Part shown: positions 28,877-38,100 of the stretch, piece after piece
Position numbering within the stretch: the first letter of the stretch is position 1
How the letters are laid out: each line of letters opens with the position of its first letter
NCBI GenBank assembly: GCA_947041165.1
Contig: CAMRCY010000013.1
Coordinates: 1-51,254 of the forward strand
From: an uncultured Deferribacteraceae bacterium
GTDB taxonomy: Bacteria > Chrysiogenota > Deferribacteres > Deferribacterales > Mucispirillaceae
Direction of reading: 5' to 3'
DNA length: 51,254 nt
The notes under the pieces: generated by a model
Told to the model about the DNA's origin: nothing
Database searches by the model: none
The model's input: only the letters and a program-made list of their open reading frames with translations
Position numbers and translations under genes: made by a program

Positions 28877-29242
28877 ATGCATGATGTTATAAAAATAAAT
28901 GAAGAAGCAAAAAGTTGCCAAACTAAACAAGTTAAAAACAACTCAATACAAATGATAAAGATAGGTAACGGCAACAGCAATGTGTTTAATTATAGTAAAA
29001 TCTTAGAAGTTTTATTATCTATACAAAAAACATCTAACAGTGATGAGTTTGCTATAGATTTTGGTGACAATACAGAAGAAATTAAATTGATGATTATTGA
29101 TACGATAGAGATGATAAAAAGAAAAGATACACCAACTAATATCAAAATAAATTTAGAGAAGATAAAAGTTTTTGCAAAGGGCGTATCAGAAAGCATTTTG
29201 GCAACTGGTATTTGTACTGAAATTACAAAGACAGTTAAATAA
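28877..29242 (+). CDS. Hypothetical 121-aa protein whose 3' end is the first unit of a tandem array
   Basis: This is an unrecognised soluble protein without a signal peptide. TAGGAG lies seven to nine bases before the ATG. The first ~20 residues are polar (EEAKSCQTKQVKNNSIQMIK), then come a Gly/Asn turn (IGNGNSNVFNYSK) and amphipathic helices with many Glu and Lys. The last codons, encoding EITKTVK and the stop, are the first copy of the 34-bp repeat that follows (compare AATTACAAAGACAGTTAAATAA in the gene with AATCACAAAGACAGTTAAATAA in the array). It may be part of a small interaction pair or effector, but nothing proves this. Confidence 0.55.
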   Translation: MHDVIKINEEAKSCQTKQVKNNSIQMIKIGNGNSNVFNYSKILEVLLSIQKTSNSDEFAIDFGDNTEEIKLMIIDTIEMIKRKDTPTNIKINLEKIKVFAKGVSESILATGICTEITKTVK

Positions 29243-29515
29243 ATATTGTGCCTCAATCACAAAGACACTTAAGTAAACATTGTACCTTTATCACAAAGGC
29301 AATTAAATAAATATTGTACCTCAATCACCATAGCAGTTAATTAGATATTATGCCTTAATCACAAAGACAGTGAAATAAACATTATGCATCAATCACAAAG
29401 GTACTTAAATAAATATTGTGCATCAATCACAAAGGCAGTTAAATAAACATTATGCGTCAATCACAAAGACAGTTAAATAAACATTATGCCTTAATCACAA
29501 AGGCACTTAAATAAA
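29221..29515. repeat. 34-bp tandem repeat array starting inside a coding sequence
   Basis: The string ATCAC ends at 29260, 29294, 29328, 29362, 29396, 29430, 29464 and 29498: an exact 34-bp period over eight-plus copies. Each unit reads roughly AAAGRCAGTTAAATAAAYAT then TRTGCCTCAATCAC. The first unit is the end of the CDS at 28877-29242 including its TAA. Every unit carries in-frame stops, so the array itself is not translated. Confidence 0.95.
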
Positions 29516-29562
29516 TTATTGCTTGTTTTTTAATAGCATATAAAGTTAGGTAACTATTAAAT

Positions 29563-29779
29563 ACTATTTATTAACAACCTTGATATAATTTTAAAACTAT
29601 TTTAAATAAACGATTTGAATAGATGTTAGTTAATTATTACAGACTATTTAACGACAACCTTGATATAATTTTAAAACTATTTTAAATAAACGATTTGAAT
29701 AGATGTTAGTTAATTATTACAGACTATTTAACGACAACCTTGATATAATTTTGGAACAATTTGAATAAACGATTTGAAA
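29563..29779. repeat. 80-bp tandem repeat, about 2.7 copies
   Basis: ACAACCTTGATATAATTTT is found after 29574, 29654 and 29734, an exact period of 80. The first two copies are almost identical over 70 bp (AAAACTATTTTAAATAAACG, then GATTTGAATAGATGTTAGTT); the third diverges. It follows the 34-bp array after a 50-bp spacer and lies ahead of the convergent thymidylate kinase gene. Nothing else is recognisable in 29780-29938. Confidence 0.93.
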
Positions 29780-29938
29780 TAATTTTGAGACAATTATCTA
29801 AAAACACTATTTGACAGTAACTTTAAAAACTAGGCTCTAAAAAAACCACCATGCACGCCACCACATACACAACAAACATAATAATTAAAAACCTTAAAAG
29901 ATCTAAAACCTATACCATACCTAGTAATCGTAAAAATT

Positions 29939-30619
29939 TTAGAACAAACCTCTTAGTGCGTTTTTGACATTAAGTGCGATATCCTCTTTACTCAGAAGTG
30001 TAGGCACAAAATCTATCTCACTAAAACAATCTATAACATTCCAACTCTCGTTCTTTGCAATTCGTAAATATTCATCATATACCAACTGCTGGTAACTGCT
30101 ATCTTTTTCATGGATATCAACTTTTTGCAAATCAATAGGAGTTGTGATATTTTCGTTTCGCATATGTATTAATTGTGATGTGATTTTTGGATGTGTATTA
30201 AGAAATAATATCTTATCAGGTTTTGGAATACCTAATCTATTATACTCTAAATCTGATACCCAATTGATAAATTCATCTTTCTTATCGTTTGGAAGTTTTG
30301 CAGCTTGATGAGCATAGTTTGATGACACATATCTATCTGCTATAACAACTTTATTTTCAGCAAGGGATGCTTTAATTTTATTGCTCATTTCAAATCTATC
30401 AAGTGAATATAATATAGCTGCAAATTCCGCAGGGATGCTTTTAAGATCACCAAACTCACCCGCTAAATATAACGAAACAAGTCTTGATGCTTCCGTTACG
30501 CCATACGACGGAAATGAGTACACAATGTTTTGTATACTTAAACTATCTAGATACTCAGAAAGTAGTTTAGTTTGAGTCTCCTTACCAGACCCATCTATGC
30601 CTTCTAAAACAATCAGCAT
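29939..30619 (-). CDS. tmk: Thymidylate kinase
   Basis: This 226-residue enzyme phosphorylates dTMP to dTDP with ATP. The P-loop GIDGSGKETQT is at residues 8-18; the unusual GKETQ version is found in a recognised subset of Tmk proteins. The DRYVSSNYAHQAAKL segment is the DR(Y/F)xxS motif that positions dTMP. LEYNRLGIPKPDKILFLNT follows. The length is slightly above the usual ~210 residues. The weak lid region (HEKDSSYQQLVYDEYLRIA) is complete. It lies downstream of the PpiD-like gene on the same strand with a 197-bp gap of C-rich non-coding sequence. Confidence 0.93.
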   Translation of the reverse strand: MLIVLEGIDGSGKETQTKLLSEYLDSLSIQNIVYSFPSYGVTEASRLVSLYLAGEFGDLKSIPAEFAAILYSLDRFEMSNKIKASLAENKVVIADRYVSSNYAHQAAKLPNDKKDEFINWVSDLEYNRLGIPKPDKILFLNTHPKITSQLIHMRNENITTPIDLQKVDIHEKDSSYQQLVYDEYLRIAKNESWNVIDCFSEIDFVPTLLSKEDIALNVKNALRGLF

Positions 30620-30816
30620 CTTACATCAAGAGCGCATATACACATATAAAACTATCCCTAACACATATCAATCAACAAAGCCTCTTATACATTCATAAAA
30701 CGACCCATTCACACATACACATCAATACAGTTTTATAAAATACACTCATCCCCTTTAAATTTATATCACACTATATCAAAATTGTTACAATCTACATTTT
30801 GCATTTAACTAAAATA

Positions 30817-32415
30817 TTAATGATTATGAGTGCCACCAACTCCCATCACTATATTACTAAAAATAATATCTTTACCTTCTCTCAAAGATTCAACATATGT
30901 AACAAGTGCCTCAGGAGCTTTAACAGATCTTATATATCCTACAATCTCTTCTTTTTCATCTTCAGTGATTTTTGCTTTAGATAAATTTTTCTTATCAACA
31001 CGAGTAACCACAACATAATTATTAACAAGATATGGTTGTGCAATCATCACTCCACCATCTGAAGTTAAGATACTTCTCTTCAGATCATTGTTATCAACTG
31101 CATTTAAATTGCTCTCAGCATTAAATCCATTATATTTATTAACTCTAACGCCATATTTTTTTGCAATAGTATTAATGTTTTTATCTACCATATATTTAGA
31201 CACTTCATCTAACGCAATACCGCCTGCAATACTTTTACTATAATCAGCAAGAACTTTATTTTTAATTGTATTAAATGCAGGAACAACAGCCTCTTTCACA
31301 TCTTCAATTTCGAACAGATATATATTGTCACCATCTTGAATAAGTTGACTAGTGTCTGACTTAGACAATTTAAATAATCTATTAATATTTATAAGATTAA
31401 CAAGTTTTAGAGGTATATTATTTTCATTAAAGAAACCAGTTTTATATGATCTTAAACCTTTACCTTTTTCAGTTTTAGCAAATGCAGTAATGTTTCCTGC
31501 AGATAAAACTTCTTTAAATTTTTCAAGAATATAAGTTCTATATAGTGAATCTAACTGCTCTTTTCTAAGTTCTGCAACGATCTCTTTTTTTACTTTATTG
31601 AGAGCCGTAACTGTGTCACCAACTGTATATTTAGCGATATTTTTTGCATATCTTTCTTCAACGTCTTTATCATCTACAGTGATATTATCTATATTAAATT
31701 CATCTTTTTTGAAAATAACATATTTCACTTTAATCTCTTTCACAGTTCTATAATTATCTTGATTGCTAGCTAAAAACTCTTTCAATTTTTCATCAGTTAT
31801 ATTATCTGGAATAAAGTTTGAAGTTGGGATTATAGCGTATGATATATTTCTTGTAGTTGTTCTTGCTTTATATTCAAGATCGATCTCTTGATCAGTCACA
31901 ACAAGTCCAGCAGAAGATATTAAATTTCTTACCTTGCTAAGATATAAATCATCTCTAATAGATTTTTCAAACGCAGTCGGCGACATTCTATTTGATGCCA
32001 AAATGTCTTGATATAGAATAGGATCAAATACTCCACCTGTCTGAAAGTTAGGAATAGATGCGACAAAACTGATAACTTCCTCATCAGATGCGATCACTCC
32101 TAATCTTTTAGCTTCCTCTATCAATAAATATCTATCAACAAAATCATTTTGGATAATTTCATCAACGTTATTATCTTCAGCAAACTGTTCAAACATAGGT
32201 CCATAACTCTCTTTCAATGTTGCCATAGAAGAGTCATAGAAATTTCTATATTCAGCATAAGGCAATGTTTCGCCATCAACTTTTACTGCAAAGTTACCTT
32301 CTGTTTCGTTAGGACCCAGTCCCCAAACAACAAATATAGTTGAAAGAAATGCAAGAATAACTATCCACAAAACAATAGTCAAAAATTTACGATTTCCTCT
32401 CATAGCGTTTAACAT
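30817..32415 (-). CDS. PpiD/SurA_N-type periplasmic folding factor
   Basis: 532 residues from ATG 32415 (TGAGG nine to twelve bases upstream; the open frame runs to 32460). One N-terminal membrane helix (FLTIVLWIVILAFLSTIFVVW) anchors a periplasmic domain with the SurA_N/PpiD pattern: FAVKVDGETLPYAEYRNFYD, VDEIIQNDFVDRYLLIEEAKRLGV and FDPILYQDILASNRMSPTAFEKSIRDDL. The following region lacks an obvious parvulin PPIase signature, so it may be an inactive chaperone-like relative of PpiD. The C-terminus ends GVGGTHNH. It lies upstream of thymidylate kinase. Function in outer-membrane protein folding is inferred from the family. Confidence 0.83.
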   Translation of the reverse strand: MLNAMRGNRKFLTIVLWIVILAFLSTIFVVWGLGPNETEGNFAVKVDGETLPYAEYRNFYDSSMATLKESYGPMFEQFAEDNNVDEIIQNDFVDRYLLIEEAKRLGVIASDEEVISFVASIPNFQTGGVFDPILYQDILASNRMSPTAFEKSIRDDLYLSKVRNLISSAGLVVTDQEIDLEYKARTTTRNISYAIIPTSNFIPDNITDEKLKEFLASNQDNYRTVKEIKVKYVIFKKDEFNIDNITVDDKDVEERYAKNIAKYTVGDTVTALNKVKKEIVAELRKEQLDSLYRTYILEKFKEVLSAGNITAFAKTEKGKGLRSYKTGFFNENNIPLKLVNLININRLFKLSKSDTSQLIQDGDNIYLFEIEDVKEAVVPAFNTIKNKVLADYSKSIAGGIALDEVSKYMVDKNINTIAKKYGVRVNKYNGFNAESNLNAVDNNDLKRSILTSDGGVMIAQPYLVNNYVVVTRVDKKNLSKAKITEDEKEEIVGYIRSVKAPEALVTYVESLREGKDIIFSNIVMGVGGTHNH

Positions 32416-32486
32416 ATATTCAGCCTCAAATAAAAATATTAGGATTTTAGTACCGATCAAAAAAAAATACTACCAGCATATAAATG

Positions 32487-32595
32487 AAGACCTGACGACG
32501 TCAACTACACATAGAAAGTATCGTTACCGTTGCTTCTGTTACGACCTGGCGGAGTTCACAAATTTAATATTGTAGTGTCAACCAGTCAGGCCATC
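32487..32595 (-). ncRNA. ffs: Signal recognition particle RNA (4.5S RNA type)
   Basis: Read on the minus strand, the ends pair through GGCCUGAC near 32593-32584 with GUCAGGUC near 32498-32488. The apical part contains CCAGGUC, then a loop, then GAAGCAACGG, matching the domain IV signature of bacterial small SRP RNA (E. coli GGUC-CGGAAG-GAAGCAGCC). Here the CGGAAG is replaced by GUAACA, a hexanucleotide loop. Conserved CAGG and AGCA bases of the Ffh-binding internal loops are retained. Size ~109 nt is as expected. The exact ends are approximate. It is located between the PpiD-like gene and a divergent lipoprotein gene. Confidence 0.83.
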
Positions 32596-32620
32596 ATAAA
32601 TATACTGATATAAGCAACTA

Positions 32621-32649
32621 ACTTTATACTCTAAACATATATATGTCAA
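32621..32649 (-). promoter_or_regulatory. Promoter for the SRP RNA
   Basis: On the minus strand TTGACA (32649-32644) is followed after 15 bases by TATAAA, overlapping TAAAGT at a 17-base spacing. It lies some 25-50 bases before the mature 5' end. Processing of a short leader is expected for this RNA. Confidence 0.5.
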
Positions 32650-32789
32650 ATAAAATAATTAATCTTTTGTAAAAGATATCCGAATAATAAAGAAATTAAT
32701 ATGTATCATTTGCAACTTTATGACATATATATAGATTGCCAGTTAATTATCATTTGGTGATTAATACTATCTTAAGAGAGAGAGAGAAG

Positions 32790-33371
32790 ATGAAAAAAAG
32801 AAATAGCTTATTTTCGACCATAACACTACTAATGTCACTTTTATTTATCGGGGGATGCTCTGTAGCCACAACTACAACTAATGCAAGTAGATCATTTTTT
32901 GAAGAAGGTAAAAGACAAATTATGCAAAAAGATTTTGTAAAATTTGAAGAGGTCGTAAGTAGTTATGCTAAATCTGCACCAACTCTTAATAGTTTTACTA
33001 TGAAAATAGCGAACGCTGATCCAAAAGCGAAAACTATCCTTGAATTTGAAATAATGTACTCATTTGTTGGTGGTTTTAGAAAAGATATCTATGACGAAGA
33101 AGTTGAAATGATGCTTGATAAATCAAAAATATTTGAAACATATCAAATATATTGCAACAGTAAAAAAGCTAAATTCATTAAAAGCACATCTTCTAAAAAT
33201 ATCTATGTTTGTACAAAAGGTAGTGGCAGAACAAGAGAGTATCTATTTGCAATAGATGATCCAGATGTTTCAACTGGTTACTATTATGGTAATCCAAGAT
33301 ACGCTAAAGCTTTCAATATTTACTCAGTTATTTTCTCTCGTAGTGAAAGAATGTTTAAAACTTCTTTCTAA
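32790..33371 (+). CDS. Hypothetical lipoprotein
   Basis: 193 residues from ATG 32790, preceded by AGAGAGAGAGAAG. A lipoprotein signal peptide (MKKRNSLFSTITLLMSLLF) ends in the lipobox IGGCS, with Cys at residue 24. The mature protein has an amphipathic helix (FFEEGKRQIMQKDFVKFEEVV) followed by beta-rich sequence with SYVGGFRKDIYDEE-like elements and a short disulfide-capable pair (CNSKKAKF, YVCTKG). The family is not recognised. A strong terminator at 33448-33484 ends the transcript, so it is probably monocistronic. Confidence 0.75.
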   Translation: MKKRNSLFSTITLLMSLLFIGGCSVATTTTNASRSFFEEGKRQIMQKDFVKFEEVVSSYAKSAPTLNSFTMKIANADPKAKTILEFEIMYSFVGGFRKDIYDEEVEMMLDKSKIFETYQIYCNSKKAKFIKSTSSKNIYVCTKGSGRTREYLFAIDDPDVSTGYYYGNPRYAKAFNIYSVIFSRSERMFKTSF

Positions 33372-33447
33372 TAAAAGTTGATTTATTAAGATAAAATATA
33401 TTTATTAATTTGAAGTTAAATTAATAAGATTAAATAAAAAATTTATT

Positions 33448-33484
33448 AAACCCCTATACCTTAATTGATATAGGGGTTTTAATA
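33448..33484 (+). terminator. Rho-independent terminator
   Basis: The stem AAACCCCTAT / ATAGGGGTTT (10 bp) with a 12-base loop is followed by T-rich sequence, 77 bp past the stop codon of the lipoprotein gene. It can be read in both directions, so it could also serve the minus-strand phage fibre gene pair. Confidence 0.9.
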
Positions 33485-33615
33485 ATTTAGATAATACATA
33501 TTTATAAACCAGAATAGGTTTATAGATGGTGTGTTGTTTAGAACAACTTAGATGTTACTTTTTAACACGAACTCTACTACTCTCAAGGTTATTACTAATT
33601 ATATTATGCCAAGTT

Positions 33616-33993
33616 TTACTTCACGTTAATTTCAGGCCAATTAATATTAGTTGGAAACCCATCTTGATTTGTGATATCTCTCAACTGCCTGCGATACTCT
33701 TTATACATCGCTTTACTATCTATAGATAATGGAGAGTCATCCATCTGTGTCCAATCTGTCTCAGATATCAACTGATCTCTTTTTAGACGCTCTATTTTTT
33801 CTATGCACGGATCTATAAATACATTTATAGAATTAAGTTCATCTCTAGTTGGTTTTGCTTTATCAGTTAAATTCCATTCAAGGATATCTATTGAGATACC
33901 TTCACTATTTTTTATAAACTTAACATCTTTCCATAAATTTATATATCGTCCCATATAGGTAACGATTTTTTCTTCTAAAGTTATTATCCCCAT
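33616..33993 (-). CDS. Phage tail fibre assembly chaperone-like protein
   Basis: This 125-residue protein has the C-terminal pattern of phage tail assembly chaperones: RLKRDQLISETDWTQMDDSP, then a polar gap, YRRQLRDITNQDGFPTNINWPE. The ERDxLLxxTDWTQ and YRQxLRDIPxQxGFP elements are widespread in genes directly 3' to tail fibre genes. The N-terminal part is variable, as expected for a protein matched to its fibre. Its ATG lies within the last bases of the upstream fibre gene (10-bp overlap). No other phage structural gene is present in the window. Confidence 0.85.
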   Translation of the reverse strand: MGIITLEEKIVTYMGRYINLWKDVKFIKNSEGISIDILEWNLTDKAKPTRDELNSINVFIDPCIEKIERLKRDQLISETDWTQMDDSPLSIDSKAMYKEYRRQLRDITNQDGFPTNINWPEINVK

Positions 33994-34964
33994 GCTTCAA
34001 AACACCTCACTTCTCTCCATAAACTATTTGCAAAACCTGCATTTTCTAAAGACACTCGATAACACATACCTATGTTTTTAGTCTTAATAACTATCTGTGC
34101 ACAATATTTATCACTGCGTAAATTAAATAGAAATCCATCACCAATCTCTCCTAAATACACACGAGTGTATGAACTCATGAATGAATGATCGCAAACAGTC
34201 ACATCATTATGATCTAAAGAGTTTTCAGGATGATGCTTAATATCTCCAAACATACCTATCATATCTTTTACATGTTTTGGAGCAACAATTTTATTCAAAA
34301 CAGTTGCAACACTTATCTCATCATCTGTTGCAAAAGTATTAGCGATAACATCACCTACCCCTTTAGGAGAAACGATTTTATCAGTCACAACACCAGCAAT
34401 AACCTCATCATCAGTTGCAAACTTATTACTAAGATCAGATGCTATCTCTGAAATCATAGCTGATTGTTCATTGATCTCAATTTTGATTGCAGCAATCGTA
34501 TCTTTATAACTTTTCGATTCATTATAAATATCAGTTATATCACTATACGATACATCCGAATCATCTAAATATAATGGTGGAAGTGGAAGTTTAGAGATTT
34601 TTGCCGATAAAATCAGATACAATTGTGTTAATTTGTCTAATGAGTTTTCAATATCTTTCTTATATAAAACATTATGCTCATCTGTCTTTAATTCCTGTAA
34701 TAAGTTAGGTGTTGCCAATATCCCTAACACGTCACCATTTGAAAATTTAATACACCCTGCATCTGTTAATGTAATATATCCACCGATCAGTTCATTGTAT
34801 TCTATTGAGTAATCAACATCATTAATCAATTTTACTTCAACATTATCTCTTACACCATATACATCTAATGAACTATCATCTAACAACTTAAAAGTAAAAT
34901 CATAACGCTTTATATCATCTTGATATAAATATTTATGCGATATATTGGTTGAAACTATTGCCAT
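33984..34964 (-). CDS. Phage tail fibre-like protein
   Basis: This 326-residue protein has an N-terminal domain typical of podovirus-type fibre attachment (STNISHKYLYQDDIKRYDFTFKLLDDSS, then DYSIEY). A helical segment follows, then two ~30-residue repeats (KFATDDEVIAGVVTDKIVSP and TFATDDEISVATVLNKIVAP) of the ATDxE-xA-G-xTxKxVxP type found in fibre shafts. The C-terminus (VEIGDGFLFNLRSD-like LGEIGDGFLFNLRSDKYCAQ) would be the receptor-facing tip. AGAAGGAGG precedes the ATG by 13 bases. It is paired with a fibre assembly chaperone but no capsid, tail tube, integrase or lysis gene accompanies them, so it is either a prophage remnant or a moved fibre cassette. Confidence 0.85.
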   Translation of the reverse strand: MAIVSTNISHKYLYQDDIKRYDFTFKLLDDSSLDVYGVRDNVEVKLINDVDYSIEYNELIGGYITLTDAGCIKFSNGDVLGILATPNLLQELKTDEHNVLYKKDIENSLDKLTQLYLILSAKISKLPLPPLYLDDSDVSYSDITDIYNESKSYKDTIAAIKIEINEQSAMISEIASDLSNKFATDDEVIAGVVTDKIVSPKGVGDVIANTFATDDEISVATVLNKIVAPKHVKDMIGMFGDIKHHPENSLDHNDVTVCDHSFMSSYTRVYLGEIGDGFLFNLRSDKYCAQIVIKTKNIGMCYRVSLENAGFANSLWREVRCFEAWG

Positions 34965-34997
34965 CTTTTAATATTAACCTCCTTCTAATTTAGTTGA

Positions 34998-35026
34998 ATT
35001 ATACTACACTTATCATATTTTGTCAA
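34998..35026 (-). promoter_or_regulatory. Perfect-consensus sigma-70 promoter of the tail fibre gene
   Basis: On the minus strand TTGACA (35026-35021), a 17-base spacer and TATAAT (35003-34998) match both consensus hexamers exactly at the optimal spacing. It lies about 35 bp upstream of the fibre gene start and is followed by a strong Shine-Dalgarno sequence AGAAGGAGG. Confidence 0.85.
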
Positions 35027-35181
35027 CTTTAAGTTTATTGAACTAAGTTAATAGTTGCTTTTCTACTAATAGAATTGATAAACATTTAATACATTTATAT
35101 TCTTTACAAAATAATAATTGTATTGGCAGTTAAAAAACAATACAATAATATTATTGCTTAGAAATATCTTTGGAGGTGTAT

Positions 35182-38100
35182 ATGTCAACTGTTAATAGTT
35201 TTATTAACAACGTAGGTACAAAAGTATCGACTACTAGAAGATCTTTTATTAAAGGTCTAACAGCGCTTGGACTGCTCACGGTTACAGTAGGTTGCGAGAG
35301 TAGAGATACAAGTTCTAGTAAGATGTCAAAAGGACTATCAGAAGATCCTTATTTTTCAGAACCAAACAAGATTTACAGATATGGTACAACGGCTCATAAT
35401 TGTGGTGGCAGATGTGTTACTCAAGCAGAAGTACATAACGGTAGAATAGTGAGATTTTTCACTGACAATTCTACAGAAGCATTTGATGGTTCAGATTTTG
35501 ATATCTCTGACAGAAATTCACCTCAAGCAAAAGCTTGTTCAAGATGTAGAGGTTATAAAGGAAGGCTATATCATCCAGGTAGATTAAAGTATCCGTTAAA
35601 ACAGACTAAACAACGTGGCGACATGAGTGGGTTTGTAAGAATATCTTGGGACGAAGCTTTAAAAGAAGTTGCTACAAAATTAAAAGCTGTACAACAAAAA
35701 TATGGACCTGAAGCATTTCATCCTGTATATGCTTGTGGAAACATATATTCAAACTTTCAATCATCTGGATATAAAGGGGTTCTATCTGTTGTAAGCCCTA
35801 ATGGAGTAGCATCAGGTGCTGCACCTGCAATAAAACTATTAGGTGGTGCTACATCATTTGTAGCTGATTACTCATATCATCAATATGAGTTTATGGGAGG
35901 CTACGGCGTATCTTATTCAGGATTTGATTCAGGCGATGGAGTTATGGCTGGACAGATAACAATACCACCTACTACAAATGATATCGCATCAAGCCAAAGC
36001 AGAATAGTTCTATGGGGAAGCAACATTGTTTCAACAGTTAATCCGTTAAGCAACTCATGGGTTAAATCTATGCAAGACATGAAGAAAAGTCGTCCTGATT
36101 CTATGGTTTATTATATAGGGCCTGAATTTTCTGACACTGGAATAACTGTTGCTGATGAGTGGATACAAACAAGACCTTACACCGATGTTTCGTTAATTTT
36201 AGCGATCATATACGAGCTTGTTGCCACTGATAAATTAGATATAGATTATCTTGATACTATGGTCTACGGTTTCTCAGGTTCGCCACAATATTGGCTACAT
36301 GGAAAAAATAGAACTATCCTTACAGAAACACCTGATGAGTCAGTTATAAAAGAGTATCTTAAAGTTGATGCAGTTCCAGCTGGAGAATCATTTCTATCAT
36401 ATCTTTTAGGTAACGGAAAACTACCTGCATCTACAAAAACTGATTGGGCAGATTATTCAGATGATAGTTCAACAAACTATATAGCAAAATCATTTGGTAC
36501 ATCAGATGATAGTAGAAAAAGATTTGCTGTGTGTTCATATAAAAACTCTCTTGGCACTAAAACAAAATACCTTACTAAGGCAGATTTTAAAACTCCTAAA
36601 ACTCCTGAATGGGCATCTAAAATCTCTGGTATTCCTGCATCTAAAATACGTGAATTAGCTTTACTTTATTCTGAAGCATCTCATCCTGGGAAACAAATTT
36701 GGAATGAGTGGGCTGGTGGACAATTAAAACAATCTGAAGGTTGTTCAACTATATTTGCTTTACAAGTTTTAAATATAGTTACTAAAAACTGGGGAGTAAC
36801 TGGAGCTGGTGTTGCACGTGGTGCGATTGCTAAAGTTCAAAAGGTTGATCCTAAAATGATTAATATAGAAGATGTTAAACCTAAATCGTGGAAAACTATC
36901 CCTCCTGCACCACAAACAATAGTAACAGGAGCTACGCAGTGGAACAGTGCTGTTAAGTTCGCATTTGGAGATATGTTAAAACATAACGGTTACAAACCGA
37001 ACACTCCTGACTGGTCTACTAGAGAGTTTGCAACTGGTAAAGCATATTATGACGATGGTGGCGTAAAAGGTTTAGTTAAACGTATATACGATGAAAACAA
37101 TCTACCTAAAACATTTAAAGATAAAGATAATAACGAATTTTATCAGTGGATCGCAACTGACGGAACTAATGTTGATTCTATGGCTAAAGGAGTTGGTAAA
37201 AAACCTGTATACTCTGGATTTAGATTTATATTAAACTCTGGTGGAAATATACCTGTTAATCAGCACGCAAACGCCCTTGACAGCGTTTCTATGTATGAAA
37301 ACCTACCTACCTATGGATACAGCAATAAACGTCTTAATGTGGCTAATATGTCTGATGCATTCTATCTTGTTTCATTTGACAACTTTATGTCAGCATCACC
37401 TAGATATTCAGATTATGTTCTTCCTGCTAAAACTTCTTGGGAGCAAGCAGATTTTAGAGATTTATTTTGGGGAAACACTATATATCAAGATGAAGCTATT
37501 GCAGGTCCTGGTGAGTCTAAATCTACATGGGATTTTGCAAGGGATCTTATAGTTGAATACGGCGGAGAAGAAGAAGCTAAAAAATTCGCACCTGAGCTTA
37601 TGTCGTTCAAAGAATATTTTACTGATTACTACAAAAAAAATGTTGAACCAAAAGATTCTGGATCAGCATATGAAGGAAAAACTTTTGAAGAGTTTTTAGA
37701 GAAACCGTTTCTAACTAATAAACCTAACAATCAAGAAAGCATACCTGTAATGTCTGACACAAGAATTGCATTAGAGGATTATTTATCGAACAAAGATAGT
37801 AATAAAAGTATACCGTTCACATTTAATGAAGGACTATATACATCTATTATCACACGAGATGCATACACATTATCATTTGGTGGTATAGGTGGTGATCAAT
37901 ACTCTAATCCTACCGAGTGTCCTAATCAATCTGGAAGATTTCATATCTACTCTGGATCACTTGTGTGGAGATATAAAAACGCATACAATAAATGGCATGC
38001 ATATTTAAGTGAAGATAATCGTGGACAAAATAAACTTGACGCTGAAGGTGATGACATCGTCTACCCTATCCCTATGTATTTTGCTTACGAAGATTATTTC

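Noticed and set aside
33371-35180. Attachment sites or an integrase for the phage fibre gene pair
   Set aside because: I saw no direct repeat flanking the pair, no tRNA gene and no integrase or recombinase gene.
35170-35181. TTG start for the molybdoenzyme
   Set aside because: The ATG at 35182 has GGAGG at the right spacing; the TTG itself overlaps that ribosome-binding site.
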